Assembly: GCA_900618795.1 (NCBI GenBank)
Contig: UYJD01000003.1
Location: forward strand, 869,814-933,813
Length of the DNA: 64,000 nt
Direction: 5' to 3'
Source: Cyanodermella asteris
Lineage: Eukaryota; Ascomycota; Lecanoromycetes; Ostropales; Stictidaceae
The notes under the pieces are model-generated. The model saw nothing but the letters and a program-made list of their open reading frames with translations, had not been told where the DNA came from and searched no databases. A program made the translations under genes and the position numbers. Within the stretch, counting starts at the first letter, position 1, and each line of letters starts with the position of its first letter. Of the stretch, positions 23,966-36,147 are shown piece by piece.

Positions 23966-25342
23966 ATGTCGGTTTCAGTGCTGAGCATCTCCGAGTCTGG
24001 GCCTGTTTTTCGATCTACGGCTGCAGCAGGAGGTGGTTCCAACTCTGCCCGGATGTCGGGCTCTCAAAACTTAAAGAGGCTCTGGGAACGCGAGCATAGT
24101 CCTCCACAGAGCTCTCACTCCTCACACCAACAACATCAGCAGCAAGCACAGGCTGAGCAGCATCCCGATCCCCGATACTATCCTGGACAGTACGATCTGT
24201 CTCCTCGTGGGCCGGCGCCACCGCATCAGTATGGTCCACCCTTGGCTCGTCAGCCAAGTTCGGGGCCATATGCGTATCCAGAACATCAAGTAGGCCAGGT
24301 TCCTCGGCATGAGCTTCATCACAAACGATCGAGAATCGATTCAGAACCTTCAAGTGCGATGCATTCTCCGGTCCTCGACAGATCGATTGGTAGGACAAGT
24401 CCGGGACACGCTGGACAGATGCCTTCAAGGTTGCCGTCCATAGGACAGTCTGCCGGCCCACCGAGGAACTTCGACAAGCCCAATTCTGCACCAGGCACTA
24501 TTTCGCCGCAAAGTGGACACTATCATCCTCACGGACAGGTAGCTGCTCACGCTGCAGTTCTGCCTTCTCCGGGATCCGTAACCAGTTCAGCTGGAGGCAG
24601 CAACCCAGCCCAACCTCCACTCCCTTCACTTCTATCGCCTGCATCTCCGTCTACGACTCACCTCCAGAACCTTCAACACGAACTCAGCACCAAGTCATTA
24701 GCTTACAGCAATCTAGCCGGCGAGCACGAACGGCTACTTGCTGCCTATTCCAGGCTCCAAACACGGCTAGCCGCCTTGGACCGAAAATCGAAAACGGCAG
24801 ACAGTGAACTGACCATGCTCCAAGAAGAGCGGATATCTCTCCAGGAACGAGTGGAAGGCTTGGAGAAGGAGGTCGACGAGGTCCGATCGGCTAAGGAGTC
24901 TGAGGCGGAGCAATATACTCGTGAGAGCGAACAATGGAGGCGGATCATCGACTTGAGCGGCATGGTACAGAAACGACACACGGAAGAGAGCGAGAGATGG
25001 AAGTCTGAGAAGGAAAGCTTATTACGGCGTGTGGAAGGTTCAGAGGGCGAACTCAGGAGAGTGAGAGTGAGTACGGGAAGTGCGGCAAGTGGAGGCCTAA
25101 ACGAGGGAGCTGAGATGTCGGGAGACGCTGGCATTGGAAGTTCTACGAGTGGGGTGGGATTGTGCTCGGCTGACCAAATCTTGACCGACACATTACGGAC
25201 CGAAGTCGCCAGCTTGAGATTGCAAAGTGAGCAGGCCAGGAAACAGTTGGACGATTACCGGAGTCGAATGAGGGAGCTTAGAGAGCTACTGACAAAGGCG
25301 GACGGACTGACCAGCTTCGACCGGAAGGACCCGAAAGAGTAG
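23966..25342 (+). CDS. Coiled-coil protein of unknown function
   Basis: A single exon encodes 458 residues. Residues 1-230 are low complexity, rich in Pro, Ser, Gln and His, with QH-rich runs. From about 232 to 365 heptad-like Leu/Glu/Arg spacing (LQNLQHELSTKSLAYSNL, LEKEVDEVRSAKE) indicates a coiled coil. A Gly/Ser-rich hinge follows near 370-400 and a second short coiled coil near 405-450 (LRTEVASLRLQSEQARKQL). A second in-frame ATG at 24052 begins MSGSQNLKRLWERE and could be the true start; neither has a strong context. Coiled coils of this kind mediate dimerisation or scaffolding. I do not recognise a specific family. Confidence 0.75.
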   Translation: MSVSVLSISESGPVFRSTAAAGGGSNSARMSGSQNLKRLWEREHSPPQSSHSSHQQHQQQAQAEQHPDPRYYPGQYDLSPRGPAPPHQYGPPLARQPSSGPYAYPEHQVGQVPRHELHHKRSRIDSEPSSAMHSPVLDRSIGRTSPGHAGQMPSRLPSIGQSAGPPRNFDKPNSAPGTISPQSGHYHPHGQVAAHAAVLPSPGSVTSSAGGSNPAQPPLPSLLSPASPSTTHLQNLQHELSTKSLAYSNLAGEHERLLAAYSRLQTRLAALDRKSKTADSELTMLQEERISLQERVEGLEKEVDEVRSAKESEAEQYTRESEQWRRIIDLSGMVQKRHTEESERWKSEKESLLRRVEGSEGELRRVRVSTGSAASGGLNEGAEMSGDAGIGSSTSGVGLCSADQILTDTLRTEVASLRLQSEQARKQLDDYRSRMRELRELLTKADGLTSFDRKDPKE

Positions 25343-26796
25343 CATTGAAGCCAATTCCGCGGGGGCGGGGATCGAGGACTCTGATTCACACAATGCTTTG
25401 CCGTTTTGGTATCACGGCGTATTTGGAAACTTTGCAAACATTACTGCGGGGCGTCAAGGCTCGGAAGCACCAGCCAGGTGATCACCCACTTTACTCAGCA
25501 TTTCTCACAAACAGCAGCTGGCGTTATTGCGGTTCTACTGCTGCTTGCATCGAGGCGTTTAGTTTGGCTTCTTGGTCCTCACGGGTGGCGAGAGATACGC
25601 AGGACCTACTACACGGCAAATTTAGCGTTCAAACATGGCATCTTGCAATCTAGTCGTCGGCGGATTCCTGCCACAGCAATCCTGTCTATACAGGAGACAG
25701 TGAATTTTGTGGATTCTACATTGGTGATGGAGCTAATAGTCACGATAATTGATAAGGTCACTCTATCTGACAGCCTGATCGACTCAAGCCACATGTCGAA
25801 ATCATCCGATCAACGACCGACTGAATAATCCACCCTGGTGTACTGCGCTAGGCCCTCCAGGACTCCTCTCCCGGTCGTACAGTCTGCTTCGGTGCACACG
25901 ACTCTCAGTCCTGAGCTCGGTACCACAAGGCTGCACGTCCGACTCCAACGTCGCTCGCCACCGGCCTAGACCCACCTACGAGTAGTAATAATTACGGAAC
26001 CTCTTCCAAACGAACTCCTACCATCGTCGATTGATACCATACTGTCCAAGAGAATCCACAGGGCTGAGACAGGAGGTTCTTTCGGAGGCTTATGTCAGCG
26101 CCGCCAGCTGCCGACGCATGAAGCACGCCGGTCGCAGCGCACGTGTAGCACGAGGTCAAGTGGTAGACAATGCCATCTGCGACGGTGGGCGGCGTTACAA
26201 TGAACGGTTGGGGTCTGCGAGCTGCGTGGTCGGATGGTGGTGATGAGACTGCATAGCCTCAAGGGCGGGTCGCGTGCATGAGAGCTGAATCCGGTTGAGT
26301 GGGCTCGGCTGTCTTGTGTATAGGAATACTAGCAGATGAATGATGACGCGAATGCAGAGATCGGACGGCGGAGACTGTTCTATACCAGCCAGTACTAGCT
26401 TGGTCATCACCAGTGATGGGGAGTGAATGTTCGAAAGGTATATTCAAGCGCATGTTCACAGTCAAGTGTGGCTGAAATGCAGCTTCTGCCACACCCCGAC
26501 TGCACCCTGATTCTGCATCTCGTGCCAGTTCGCTCCCATCCTCTTGCCATCCCATCCGTCGCATACCGCTGCAGCCACGTTGCCACGAGCCTTGTCAGCA
26601 GACACTGTTACACCCTGTCATTGCATCTACCTCCTCTCTACGCTACGCCACAACTACTCCCGATTCAGTCGCGGCCGTCGCAGCCACCTGTACAACCACC
26701 CCATGCCTGGCCGTCGATGAGACCAGCTCGCGATCCGGCGCTGTCCAGGCCTCCTTGAGCAACGCCCACGAGCTGCTTGGCAGCCAAAAACACACA
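25343..26796. other. Intergenic region, 1.45 kb
   Basis: Lies between two plus-strand genes. Open frames are short and overlapping; the longest on the plus strand lack homology signals. The last 300 bp are C/T-rich and probably the promoter of the phosphatase gene. Confidence 0.55.
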
Positions 26797-28612
26797 ATGG
26801 CTAGACGACTAGTGAGTCTCCCCAGACTGCAGCCCTGGACCCGGATTACGAATCCTAGGAATCGTAGCCCAGATCTGGAAGTCAACGACTAACGATCTAC
26901 TCCAGGTTCGTACCGATCTACAGCTCTTCGCCGTCGTCGGCATCCTCCTCACAGCCATCTTCTTCCTCGACAACCGCTATCGCGTCCTCCCAGCAGAGAT
27001 CCACGCCTGGTCGCCCGTCCACCATCACGGCCATCTCGTCACGGATGTGACGGTTACGGTCTGCAACAACATCAACTTCTTTTCTTCGTGCCTCTTGGAT
27101 CACGAGGCTGGTTGGTCGCGGATTCAGAAGGATTTGTTCTTGAGCAAAGGATGGGTGTCACGCGGCTACGTGCAGGTCCAGCGCAAGAAGGAGGAGGACT
27201 TTGTTCCCGGTGACATGGTAGTCATGGACGTGCGGGTCAGTAGGCTGGATCCCACGACTAGCGAGAAAGGCCAGGGAGAGGCGAAGTGGGAGTCAAGGCC
27301 AGGGGGCATTTGGATTCTGAGGAGTGCAAAGAAGAGTGCTAGCGATAGTGACAGTGCGGTCACGGCGGTGGATGTGCTGTTTGGGAGTGATGCGGTGGAC
27401 CCGAGACCGGGCTGGGAGGTCAAAGATCAGGCGCTGGATGTTGCTATCGGGCTGAATAATCCAGAGCCCAGGTTGACGATACGGAGAGGAGAAGCGCAAA
27501 CGCCGGACAGGCCGACTCCGAGAGTGAACAAGGGGGGCAAATTCAAGATTGTGCAGTTGTCGGACATACATCTGGCGACTGGATTGGGCGTTTGCAGGGA
27601 TCAGTATCCGACACGGCAGCAGAATTGCGAGGCCGACACACATACGCTTGGGTTTTCGTCTGAAGTGTTGGACATCGAAAACCCAGACTTGGTGGTGCTC
27701 TCAGGAGATGTTGTCAATGGCGAAACGGCGCCAGATTCTCAAACCGCCCTCTTCAAAGCCGCCGAGCTACTCGTCAAGCGCAACATCCCGTGGACCATCA
27801 TCTTCGGCAACCACGATGACGAAGGCAATCTCAATCGTGCCGAGCTCATGTCTCTGGCCGAATCTCTCCCCCTCTGCATAGCGGAAGCCGGTCCCTCAAC
27901 CACCAGCGGCATCGGAAACTATGTCATCGAAGTCGGCGCAGCCGGAAACGCCCACCACTCCGCCATCACCCTCTACCACCTCGACTCCCACTCCTACAGT
28001 CCCGAGGAGGGCCAATATCCCGGCTATGACTGGATCAGACCCGACCAAATCGCCTGGTTTCGCGAAGAAGCCGCCACCCGCCGCGCCTCGCCCGCCCACA
28101 AAGACTACAGCAAACACCACATGAATCTAGCCTTCATCCACATTCCCCTCCCCGAAGTCCTAGACAGCAAAGCCCTGATCCAAGACTCGGGCAGCTACCG
28201 CGAACCCCCTACCGCGCCCCGCTTCAACTCCGGTTTCAAAGACGCCTTAATCGAAAATGCCGTCGTCGCAGTTGGGTTCGGGCACGACCACGTGAACGAC
28301 TACTGTGCTGTGGCTTCGCACAGCGACCCCGATGCGCTTGCAAAGGGCGGAGCGGTGTATGCCAATGGCCTCGGCGGCGAGGTCCCCGACGATGTCAAGA
28401 AGATGGCCCGCATGGGCAGAACTTGGTTGTGCTATGCCGGAGGTGCCGGTTATGGTGGGTACGGTGGCTGGGGCGGGTATGAGCGGCGCATACGTGTTTG
28501 GGAGTTTGATATGGAGGAGGCGAGGCTGCAAACTTGGAAGAGGGTGGATGGGCATTCGGATCGTTTGGATGTCAAGTTGGTCGTCGAGGCTGGCAAGACC
28601 GTTTTGGGGTGA
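26797..28612 (+). CDS. Calcineurin-like metallophosphoesterase, Dcr2-like
   Basis: A 15 bp first exon (26797-26811, five codons) is joined to 26906-28612 across a 94 bp intron (GTGAGT...CAG), giving 573 residues. Splicing adds MARRL before a membrane segment at about residues 12-30 (LFAVVGILLTAIFFLDNRY), so the protein is probably type II membrane anchored. The metal-binding blocks of the fold are present in order: D-x-H in KIVQLSDIHL (about 219), GDVVNG (about 271), GNHDDEG (about 305), HIPLPE (about 414) and GHDHVNDYC (about 460). The N-terminal region with cysteines before the catalytic domain matches the fungal Dcr2 group; yeast Dcr2 promotes cell-cycle start and dampens the unfolded-protein response by dephosphorylating Ire1. 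Exact substrate here is inference. Confidence 0.88.
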
Positions 28613-30314
28613 TCACGGAGATGAACCGTGACTGAAATTGTATATTATTATGACCGGTCTATATGTGGCTCTTCCTTGGGGCGGAAACACCGTCTCTGAG
28701 CTTGTTCGAATGCGATAGCATCGACTGTATGATTTGCAACGAAACATTGAGATCACGTGGAACGACGAATGTTTCCAAGCACTTCGGACTGCAACTCCCG
28801 GTAGTCTAGTTTCATATTGGGTGCATGCCCGACGTTCAGCAGTTCTCTTTTGGGTTGATCGTCCTTCATTCCAGGCGCTTTTCGTATTTGACATTGCCGC
28901 CTCCTCACCGCTGTACATTCCATCTACCAAGTCCAAAGATCAACCACGCCACACCCTCAACGACGTCCTCGTTATCGTTGCAAATTATACCAGCATTCGG
29001 TCGCGGTCGCCGCACGGGCGCAGCTGCCTCCGTGCCACTTGTGCATCCACCGTAATGGGTATTTCATAATCTCACCACAGGGGAAATTCAAAAAGTGCTT
29101 CGGGATTTGCCTCTTGTGTGAGCTTCTTCCGCGGCGTCATCTGCTGAAGCAATGTAATAAAGTCCACTTTTCGAGCCTGGCAGTAGACTCGAAGCAACAA
29201 TGCCAGTCCAGCTGGCAATACATAGCACAATTATACATAGGTAGATACGTCCTGCGTGCTTGCCGATCTGCTTCTTTGCTTTTTTTTTCAGATAGTCTTT
29301 TGGGGGCCCCCGAATATGGTTACGACGTCGGGGGCTTGGACCAAACAAGTTCTTCGTCCATCGTCGACTGACATCACCCATATGAAGCTCGAGCAGTAGC
29401 CATGCACCAAAGGAACATTATGAAACTTGGATAGTTTGAAACACGACATCTCTGTAATGACTCTCGTCTCGCTATAACTACAATCTTGTATGTTCCACTT
29501 GCCGAACATGTCCCCTTCTTGCTTGATGTCTCGTGACCCATTTACAGCTTTGGCTACCTACGGGATCCGTAACCACGGCGTCTCCAGCCGCCTAGCTTGC
29601 ATCCGGACGGGGCGAGGCGAGTTTGATAATTTTAACAGCCGGGCTTTGTTATTGTGGTACGCTGGGTTTTGCGGACGGAGAGACTGCGAAAGCCCGTGGG
29701 GTCGGAGAAAAAGGTACAGTAGAGCGCGTCTCGGTAGCTGCCGATGGGGGCCGATGATACGCTGTTTTGTGAAAAGTTTGGGGTTTTTTACTCGGCGACT
29801 TGTCGGGGGCAGCTACTCGCCTTGCGAGGCGTGGTGCATGCTCGTGGGGTTCGGACGATTGGGACTGGCTGGGGAGGCTGCCCGATGTGTGATTTGGGGG
29901 GGCGGAATCCCTTGTGGTTTCGTTTACGAGGCGGTGCCAGTCGGGAATTGGCAGGAGGGTACAGTTTGCGATGAAGTGGGTGAGGATAGCGAGCGATGAT
30001 CATCCTGAGGCCGGTTTGAGCCGACATGGTCCTTCTTGGCTAGATGGACTGAGGATGACGGGCGGTCTCGACGAAGATTGGAAACGTGCGTGGAAGACTT
30101 CACGGCTGTACATGCAAGAAGTCGAGTCAGGCTGCTCTTATTACGTTTCGTGTAAACTAGTGACAGGAAACGCGATCTCTGCAATGTATTGTCAAAGGGA
30201 TGAATGCTATATACGACGATCTGATATGTACAAAGAATGATAAGCGCACTCGACACGCAGGGATGACACAAAACAGCCATCCCACAAACGACCCTACGCT
30301 CTCAGATGCTGCGA
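28613..30314. other. Intergenic region between convergent genes, 1.7 kb
   Basis: It separates the 3' ends of the phosphatase and GH43 genes and should hold both terminators. A plus-strand open frame of about 170 codons at 29490-29999 has no recognisable domain, a G-rich biased composition and no neighbour in the usual spacing; I do not call it a gene. Confidence 0.5.
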
Positions 30315-31503
30315 TCAGGAGCCCTGGACGACAGGCCAGCCGGAAGAGAAGTCAAGGTAGTTGAACCCAAACTGGAACTCCGCATAGTCGTACGGGTTGC
30401 TGACCTGGCGGCTCGGGTCGACATAATGGTAGTACATGATGATCTTACCATCAGTCGGGTTCCTGTAGATTCCCTGACCACCAGGAGCATAGACGTTGTC
30501 ATGACTTCCCAGCACCAGCGTGCCTCCATTCTGGCTCAAGCAGTTGTGACCATTCTGGTCAACAAACGGACCCAGTGCGGTCTCAGAACGGCAGACATAG
30601 ATCCTATACTCCTCGCCCGGAGCCGCAAGTGCTTCGTTCGGGTTCCCAAATGCCCTGTTGCAGCACGCGCCGGCTGAAAAGAACAAGTAATAGTACTTCT
30701 TGTTCTCCGGACCCACGTTCGGCAACCAGAATTCGAATGCTCCCTCCGTGATGGACGGGATTGCGTTGGGATCGTTTCCGTAATGCGTGGAGTTGAAAGC
30801 CAGCTGTCCCGGTGGTGCGGACGACTGGTAGTGCATGGCCGAGTCACGGTCCAGCTGTGTCTGCCAGATATCGCCCCAGCCGGAGCCGAAGTTGAAGAAG
30901 ACTTCGGTTTGGTCGGAGTCGCGAAAGTAGTTGGGGTCGATCGAATTCCAATTGTTTCTGCCGCCGCCGATGGGGATACCCAGGCTGCCGTGATCGGTCC
31001 AGGAACCTGGTTCGAGGGTGGTGGAAGTCGCGACGCCGATATCTGAGCCCTGGAAGCCGATGCGGGAGGCGGCGTAGTAGACGTAGTAAGTGTCGCCAAT
31101 CTTGCTAACATCAGGGGCCTACAAAGAGGGTCAGACTCGATTGTCTGGGAATGTGTGATACCGGATTTGTACTTACCCAGAGTTCTTGCGTTCCTTTTCC
31201 GTCGTTCTCGGGGACCGGGTGCATGATGCTGCCTTGGGGCAACATGGCGCCTTGGTAGGTCCATGGTCCAGTGATGTCTGGGGCGCTGGCGATGGCGATG
31301 TTGCCGTTGGTGGAGATTCGGAACCAGGTTCCGTCGTCTCGTCGGATCACGGCCGGGTCGTGGATGAAAGAGCAGTTGCCCGTGCAAGGCTCTGGATTGG
31401 GCCAGCGACCACTCTGACGAGCAACGAGGCCCGGGTCGCGGCCGGTAAGAGGGGTGGCTGAGACGGCACTGAGTGTGCTCAGCAGAGCGGCGAACTTAAA
31501 CAT
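30315..31503 (-). CDS. Secreted GH43 endo-1,5-alpha-L-arabinanase-like enzyme
   Basis: Exons 31503-31177 and 31118-30315 (58 bp intron, GTAAGT...TAG) give 376 residues. Residues 1-16 form a signal peptide. The five-bladed GH43 propeller has its expected acidic triad: general base Asp49 (IHDPAV), pKa modulator Asp170 (NSIDPNY) and general acid Glu234 (SITEGAFEFW). The block APDVSKIGDTYYVYYA (from residue 110) and the SGWGDIWQ strand are typical of arabinanase-like GH43 enzymes, which cut the arabinan side chains of pectin. Cys pairs such as GACCNR suggest disulphides. It is divergent from the esterase gene 936 bp away; both could serve plant cell-wall use, but co-regulation is inference. Confidence 0.9.
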
Positions 31504-32439
31504 GCTGCGTAAGGAAAGTTGAGCTTAAGAGAAGGTAGACGATGGAGAAGAATTAGAAATGAGAGGCTGCCATGGTATAATATAGAGATGCGTAGTGAGA
31601 GCACAGATGAACGACTGGGACGTTATGAGATGTTAGGCAATAATTGTTTCAAATGTAACGGGAAACAACATCCATTTCGCTTCTTCTTGTGGACCCCAAA
31701 CCAAACCACAGTTGCCACGGGAATTGGGAACAAGAAATTGACGAATAGCGAAATCGGTGAGGCGGAGTGTCAAGAATTGGCCCTTTACGTCGCGCTCTCT
31801 CCGTCTAAGCCCGGTGGGTGCTTTAGACAAGCACTCTGGGTGGCACCTTTGGGTGCGGTACATGGCTAGCTCCGTTTTTGGCAACTGAAAGCTCACACAT
31901 GATTTGTCCAAGCGTGGGCTTTCCATGGAGCGTTGACGATCTCTCTCCCGAAATACGTTGGAGGTGTGGGTATATTAGGTGTTAACTGCACGCTCTATGT
32001 CCCGGCGTGGGCTGGCGATCTGGCAGCCTCTCTGCGTGATATATCACAAGGAGGATGGTCTTGACGGCTTGACCTCCACTTGCCAGTTCCTCTAAGTTGA
32101 GCCTTGTGATATTGTGGGAGGAAAGAATGATTGAGAGATGGCCTGGCAGCCTTCCTATCAATCTACCAAAGGCTACTGTTCTTACATTCTGCAAGCACCA
32201 GGACGGACAATGCTGTCTGGTCAACCATTTGCTAGGGACAGCATGCGCATGGAGGTCTGGTGACTGTGATGTATGGGATGCCCTCAGAAGCGGTCGCGAC
32301 CACTTCCCTGGCCTCGTCGCTTTGTCGCAACCCGATTTGTCTTCAATTCAAGAAACCGCCATCTGAGCCTACGATAAACACTTGACTCTGCCGCAGCTGC
32401 TTCATCAACTCCGTCGTATTCCTGGCGCAATATTCCAAC
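31504..32439. other. Divergent promoter region of GH43 and esterase genes
   Basis: 936 bp without a supportable gene. A TATA-like element for GH43 lies at 31576-31585. Confidence 0.5.
31576..31585 (-). promoter_or_regulatory. TATA-box candidate of the GH43 gene
   Basis: On the minus strand the sequence reads CTATATTATA, 73-82 bp before the start codon. Sequence match only. Confidence 0.45.
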
Positions 32440-33777
32440 ATGAGCTCTCGCGAACAACAAGTGCAGGCAGTCACCAGGCTGCGTGAATACATAGTCTCAC
32501 GCCCATGGCTACCTCTGTCTCAACTCCAGCAACAAACCTCGATTGAACCCCCTATAAGGTCGGACATATCGGTTGCGCGAACGACCTTCCCCGCGCCTGC
32601 TGAAAAGGATCTTCGTGACGGTCTTTATAGTGTTATTGATCGACTCAAGACCGATGCACATCGGTTCATGGTTGCTTCGCCCCTCAACGACGTGGAAGTC
32701 GAATTCGTTGGTCACAGGAGAGGCGAGAATACAGGGCTTCAGTCCACCGCAACCGAGATCGAGAAGCTGACTGCCCTTGAACGTGACCAGAACGCGGACT
32801 CGACTATACTCTTTGTTCACGGCGGAGCCTTCATCTTTGGAAGCCCGGCCGGCTACAGGATTCTTTCGTCTCGTCTTGCCAAGTTGACCGGTTCTCGAGT
32901 TGCAAGCGTGCGGTACCGTTTGGCACCCGCAAACCCTTGGCCAGCAGCACTGCTCGATCTTCTTGTCGCATACACTAACCTGCTTTACCCACCCAAGAAC
33001 GCTCCGTGGTCTGCTGTTCGACCAGAGAAGATCGTCCTGGTTGGCAACAGCTCTGGAGCGAATCTTTGTTTTGCGTTCGTCAAACTACTTCTGGAGCTGC
33101 GCAAAGATCCCGCGACTGCCACACCAACTTTCCATGGCCGTCCGGTTGAGATACCACTCCCATCTGGAGTAATCGTCACAAGCGGGTGGTTCGATCTTTG
33201 CGACGTTTTTCCGTCCAACTTCACACAGAATCGTGACATCACGCCTGACTTTCCAATGTCATTGCGGCCAACATATCCTTCAGACCATATCTGGCCGACC
33301 GATCCACCTCGTGAACATACCTATACTTTTGCTGCTACATTGGATCACCAGCTGGTGAGTCCGGTCGCAGTTCAAGATTGGAGTGGTGCCCCTCCAATAG
33401 TTGTGATCTGTGGCGGCGAAGAGCGCTTATTGGACTGCAATCGTTTCATTGTCGCTCAGCTGGCCAAAGCTGGAGTTCGCGTGAACTATCATGAGTACGA
33501 AGGGATGCCGCACGACATCGCTATCTATTTGAGCAAGCTGCCTCAATCTAAGCACTACTTCGACCTTTGCGCGAACGCCTGCTTACGGTTCATTGACAGC
33601 CCGGATATGCAGATGAGCACAGGCGTTCTCTGGCGAATGCCACAGTGTGAGGCTAAAGATCTCGGAGACTTGACTCGGCTCTCCCTGGTAGACGCTAATG
33701 GGCTTCGCATCAAGATGGAGCACTCGAATACACTACGAAAGCCTTACACCGGACGGGAGGCAAAGACCAGAATCTAA
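32440..33777 (+). CDS. Alpha/beta-hydrolase, hormone-sensitive-lipase-type esterase
   Basis: A single exon encodes 445 residues. The oxyanion-hole motif HGGAFIFGSP begins at residue 127. The nucleophile is Ser204 in G-N-S-S-G, the likely acid is Asp332 and the His is His358 in GMPHDI. This HGG(A) plus GxSxG arrangement defines the hormone-sensitive-lipase family of esterases and steryl or carbohydrate deacetylases. There is no signal peptide, so it should be intracellular. The extra N-terminal 120 residues and C-terminal 60 residues are of unknown use. Substrate cannot be read from sequence. It is divergent from GH43 and followed by an oxygenase gene about 1 kb on. Confidence 0.88.
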   Translation: MSSREQQVQAVTRLREYIVSRPWLPLSQLQQQTSIEPPIRSDISVARTTFPAPAEKDLRDGLYSVIDRLKTDAHRFMVASPLNDVEVEFVGHRRGENTGLQSTATEIEKLTALERDQNADSTILFVHGGAFIFGSPAGYRILSSRLAKLTGSRVASVRYRLAPANPWPAALLDLLVAYTNLLYPPKNAPWSAVRPEKIVLVGNSSGANLCFAFVKLLLELRKDPATATPTFHGRPVEIPLPSGVIVTSGWFDLCDVFPSNFTQNRDITPDFPMSLRPTYPSDHIWPTDPPREHTYTFAATLDHQLVSPVAVQDWSGAPPIVVICGGEERLLDCNRFIVAQLAKAGVRVNYHEYEGMPHDIAIYLSKLPQSKHYFDLCANACLRFIDSPDMQMSTGVLWRMPQCEAKDLGDLTRLSLVDANGLRIKMEHSNTLRKPYTGREAKTRI

Positions 33778-34804
33778 TGACGATGCGGCTATTTCGTTCG
33801 CTATGATTGCTTCAAAATAAGTGGTCATGTCGTGGTGATCGCGTGCCTTCACTAGTATATTGCCACTTTTGGGTTGATCCTAGCTTGGCGTGCTGTCTCA
33901 CCCTGCATGGGTTTCTTACCTTCCCTCTCTTTCTCTCTCTGAGCGAGCGAATAACACACACAAAGTACTACAGACATGAATTGATTCTTTTGTTGCTATT
34001 ATTCTGCCTTTTTCCCTTTGTTCATGTTGACCGAGCGACTGCTATCTTGACCCCCACTTATGGTGGTAGGACCCAGGACGCACGGTGATTCCCACTACAG
34101 GGTCAAGAGCACACTTTCACGAGACGCTCTCCAGGCCGGCACGAGAACCATACCGAAACTGAAACTCGCCTCAGTGATGAAATCCGCCAAGAACCGGAGG
34201 AATTTCGCCACGGCTTTACTGCCATCATGGGAAAAACCCCAAACTCGGTGGTGTGCACGGCGTGTGCATACAAATCCAATGACATGCCTTTATAGAATCT
34301 CACAACTGCTTCTTCTCGGCGTTTTGGGGGCATTCAGATCGACAAAATATTCACGTTGCACGAGGCGCAAGAGAATAGTACAGAACGAGATCAGCTGGAG
34401 CGACGTGATTGAGACATCTGAAGATGGAATGAATTATTGTCGGGAGCTCAGAAAGCCGCGCTGTGTCTACGAATTTTCCTCATTCTGGCTGCATAAGTAC
34501 GTACCCTCTTGACTTTGTGACTATGCTCAGGGCCCTGCCACGTAAACTGGTGACCATGGGCACGCCTTTGTCAGACCAGGCCGCGTACCAGGCCGCGACC
34601 CGTCCGCAAGTGCATTTAAGAAGTGTCTTGTCCCCACACGTTGCTACCCTTGAGACCCCTCAGGCGTTTTCATGTGCTAGTATTAGCTTCCGGTTCTTTA
34701 AAAAGCTCTGCGTTGTCTTATCGAACTCTCGCCTCTCTCACAATTCGAACCATTCACACTTCACCCCGGAATCCGCCACTGAAGTGCTGAGCTCCGCATT
34801 GACC
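33778..34804. other. Intergenic region, 1.0 kb
   Basis: Lies upstream of the 2OG oxygenase. One open frame of 150 codons (34060-34512) has no recognisable features. I see no gene here. Confidence 0.5.
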
Positions 34805-35959
34805 ATGGCATCGAGATCTTCGTTTGAGCAGGTTCCTGCTTTCCCTGAAGGCCTTGAAGTTGCAGACCTTCCACAAGTCAGCCTCAAAGATCTTTCTGCA
34901 GGCCGCGCGAACAAGGCCGTCTTCGACGCTTGTTGCAAGCTCGCCTTTTTCTTGCTCGATCTTCGAGGCGATGCGCTTGGTGAGACAGTTACCGGCGAGA
35001 TTGACCAATTGCTACGAGTAGCGAAGGCCTCATTTGATCTCAGCCACGAGGAGAAGATGCGTTACCGGCATGACGCTCCCAAACAGCTACTCGGGTATGC
35101 AAACTTTAGATCGTGCTTGTCGAGCATGTAACTGCAATATCGTTCGCTGACGGCTTGAAAAAACACCAGATACAAGGCTCGCGGAGAGATCAAAACGGAG
35201 GTTGGCAAGCCAGATCGCCACGAGCTCTTCAGCATCGGAATCGACGGGATGTTGGGCAACGAGCCAGCCCGAGAGAATATCGGTCCGATAGATCAACAGC
35301 GACCACTCGTGCGCAGCTTCCTGAGCCACGGTCGGTTGCTTCTGTCGTACATTCTTCGAGCACTCTCCGCTGAGCTGTCGCTGAGTCCCGATGCACTTCA
35401 GGATCTTCACCCGGCTGAGCAACCATCGGGAACTACTCTCCGCCTATTCCGGTATGGCGCGAGTCTCTCCGACGAAGACATGCGCACAAGCCTGATGCCG
35501 CATACCGACTGGGGGAGTGTGACTCTCCTTGCGAATGTGTCGGGTGGCTTGCAGATCCTCGAGCCTGGCTTCGAGCCTACGGAGGCGGAAGGATGGAAGT
35601 GGGTGCGGCCCGAACCGGGTTGTTTGATCGTCAACATGGGCGACGCGATGGTGGAGTGGACTGCAGGGATATTGCGTTCGAACATGCATCGGGTCAACTT
35701 TTCACCAGGGCAACAGCGCTTCGTCGATCGACACAGCCTCACTTTGCTGTTCAGGGGTCATAAGGCTGCGCCGATGACGCGTCTGACTGGTGGTCGCATC
35801 CCCTCGGTTGAAGAGGATGAGATGAGGGGCGACGGAGTGGATTTGGGGAAAATTGATATGCCTGCTTATGAGTGGGAGGTCAAAAAGGCCATGGCGATGT
35901 TTGAGGGCAAGGAAATTGCTCGGAGTCGAGGTGGTAGTGCAGTCATTGGTGCTAATTGA
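34805..35959 (+). CDS. 2-oxoglutarate-Fe(II) dioxygenase, isopenicillin-N-synthase-like
   Basis: Exons 34805-35094 and 35170-35959 (75 bp intron, donor GTATGC) give 359 residues. The N-terminal DIOX_N-like part runs to about residue 130. The jelly-roll core has iron ligands His208 and Asp210 (MPHTDWGS) and His270 (MHRVNF), and the 2-oxoglutarate-binding R-x-S at Arg284-Ser286 (RHSL). All key residues are present. Such enzymes hydroxylate or desaturate small molecules in secondary metabolism or detoxification. It converges on the FAD monooxygenase gene with 188 bp between their ends, which suggests, but does not prove, a shared pathway. Confidence 0.9.
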
Positions 35960-36147
35960 ACTTCCCCCAAGACCGACGATGCCCTTCCTTTCAAATAGTT
36001 ATGACTGGATTGAATGCTTGGAGATCGATACCGTCCTTGTATATCATCGAGTTTTGGAATTTCTATTCCCATGTCCGAGGGCACTTGCTTCGTAAGTTGA
36101 AAAACACCGTCTACCGTATCCTACACCTCTATCCTCTTACAGTCCTA

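Noticed and set aside
29490-29999. 169-codon open frame between convergent genes
   Set aside because: Biased Gly/Arg/Cys composition without a domain; overlapping frames on the other strand are similarly open.
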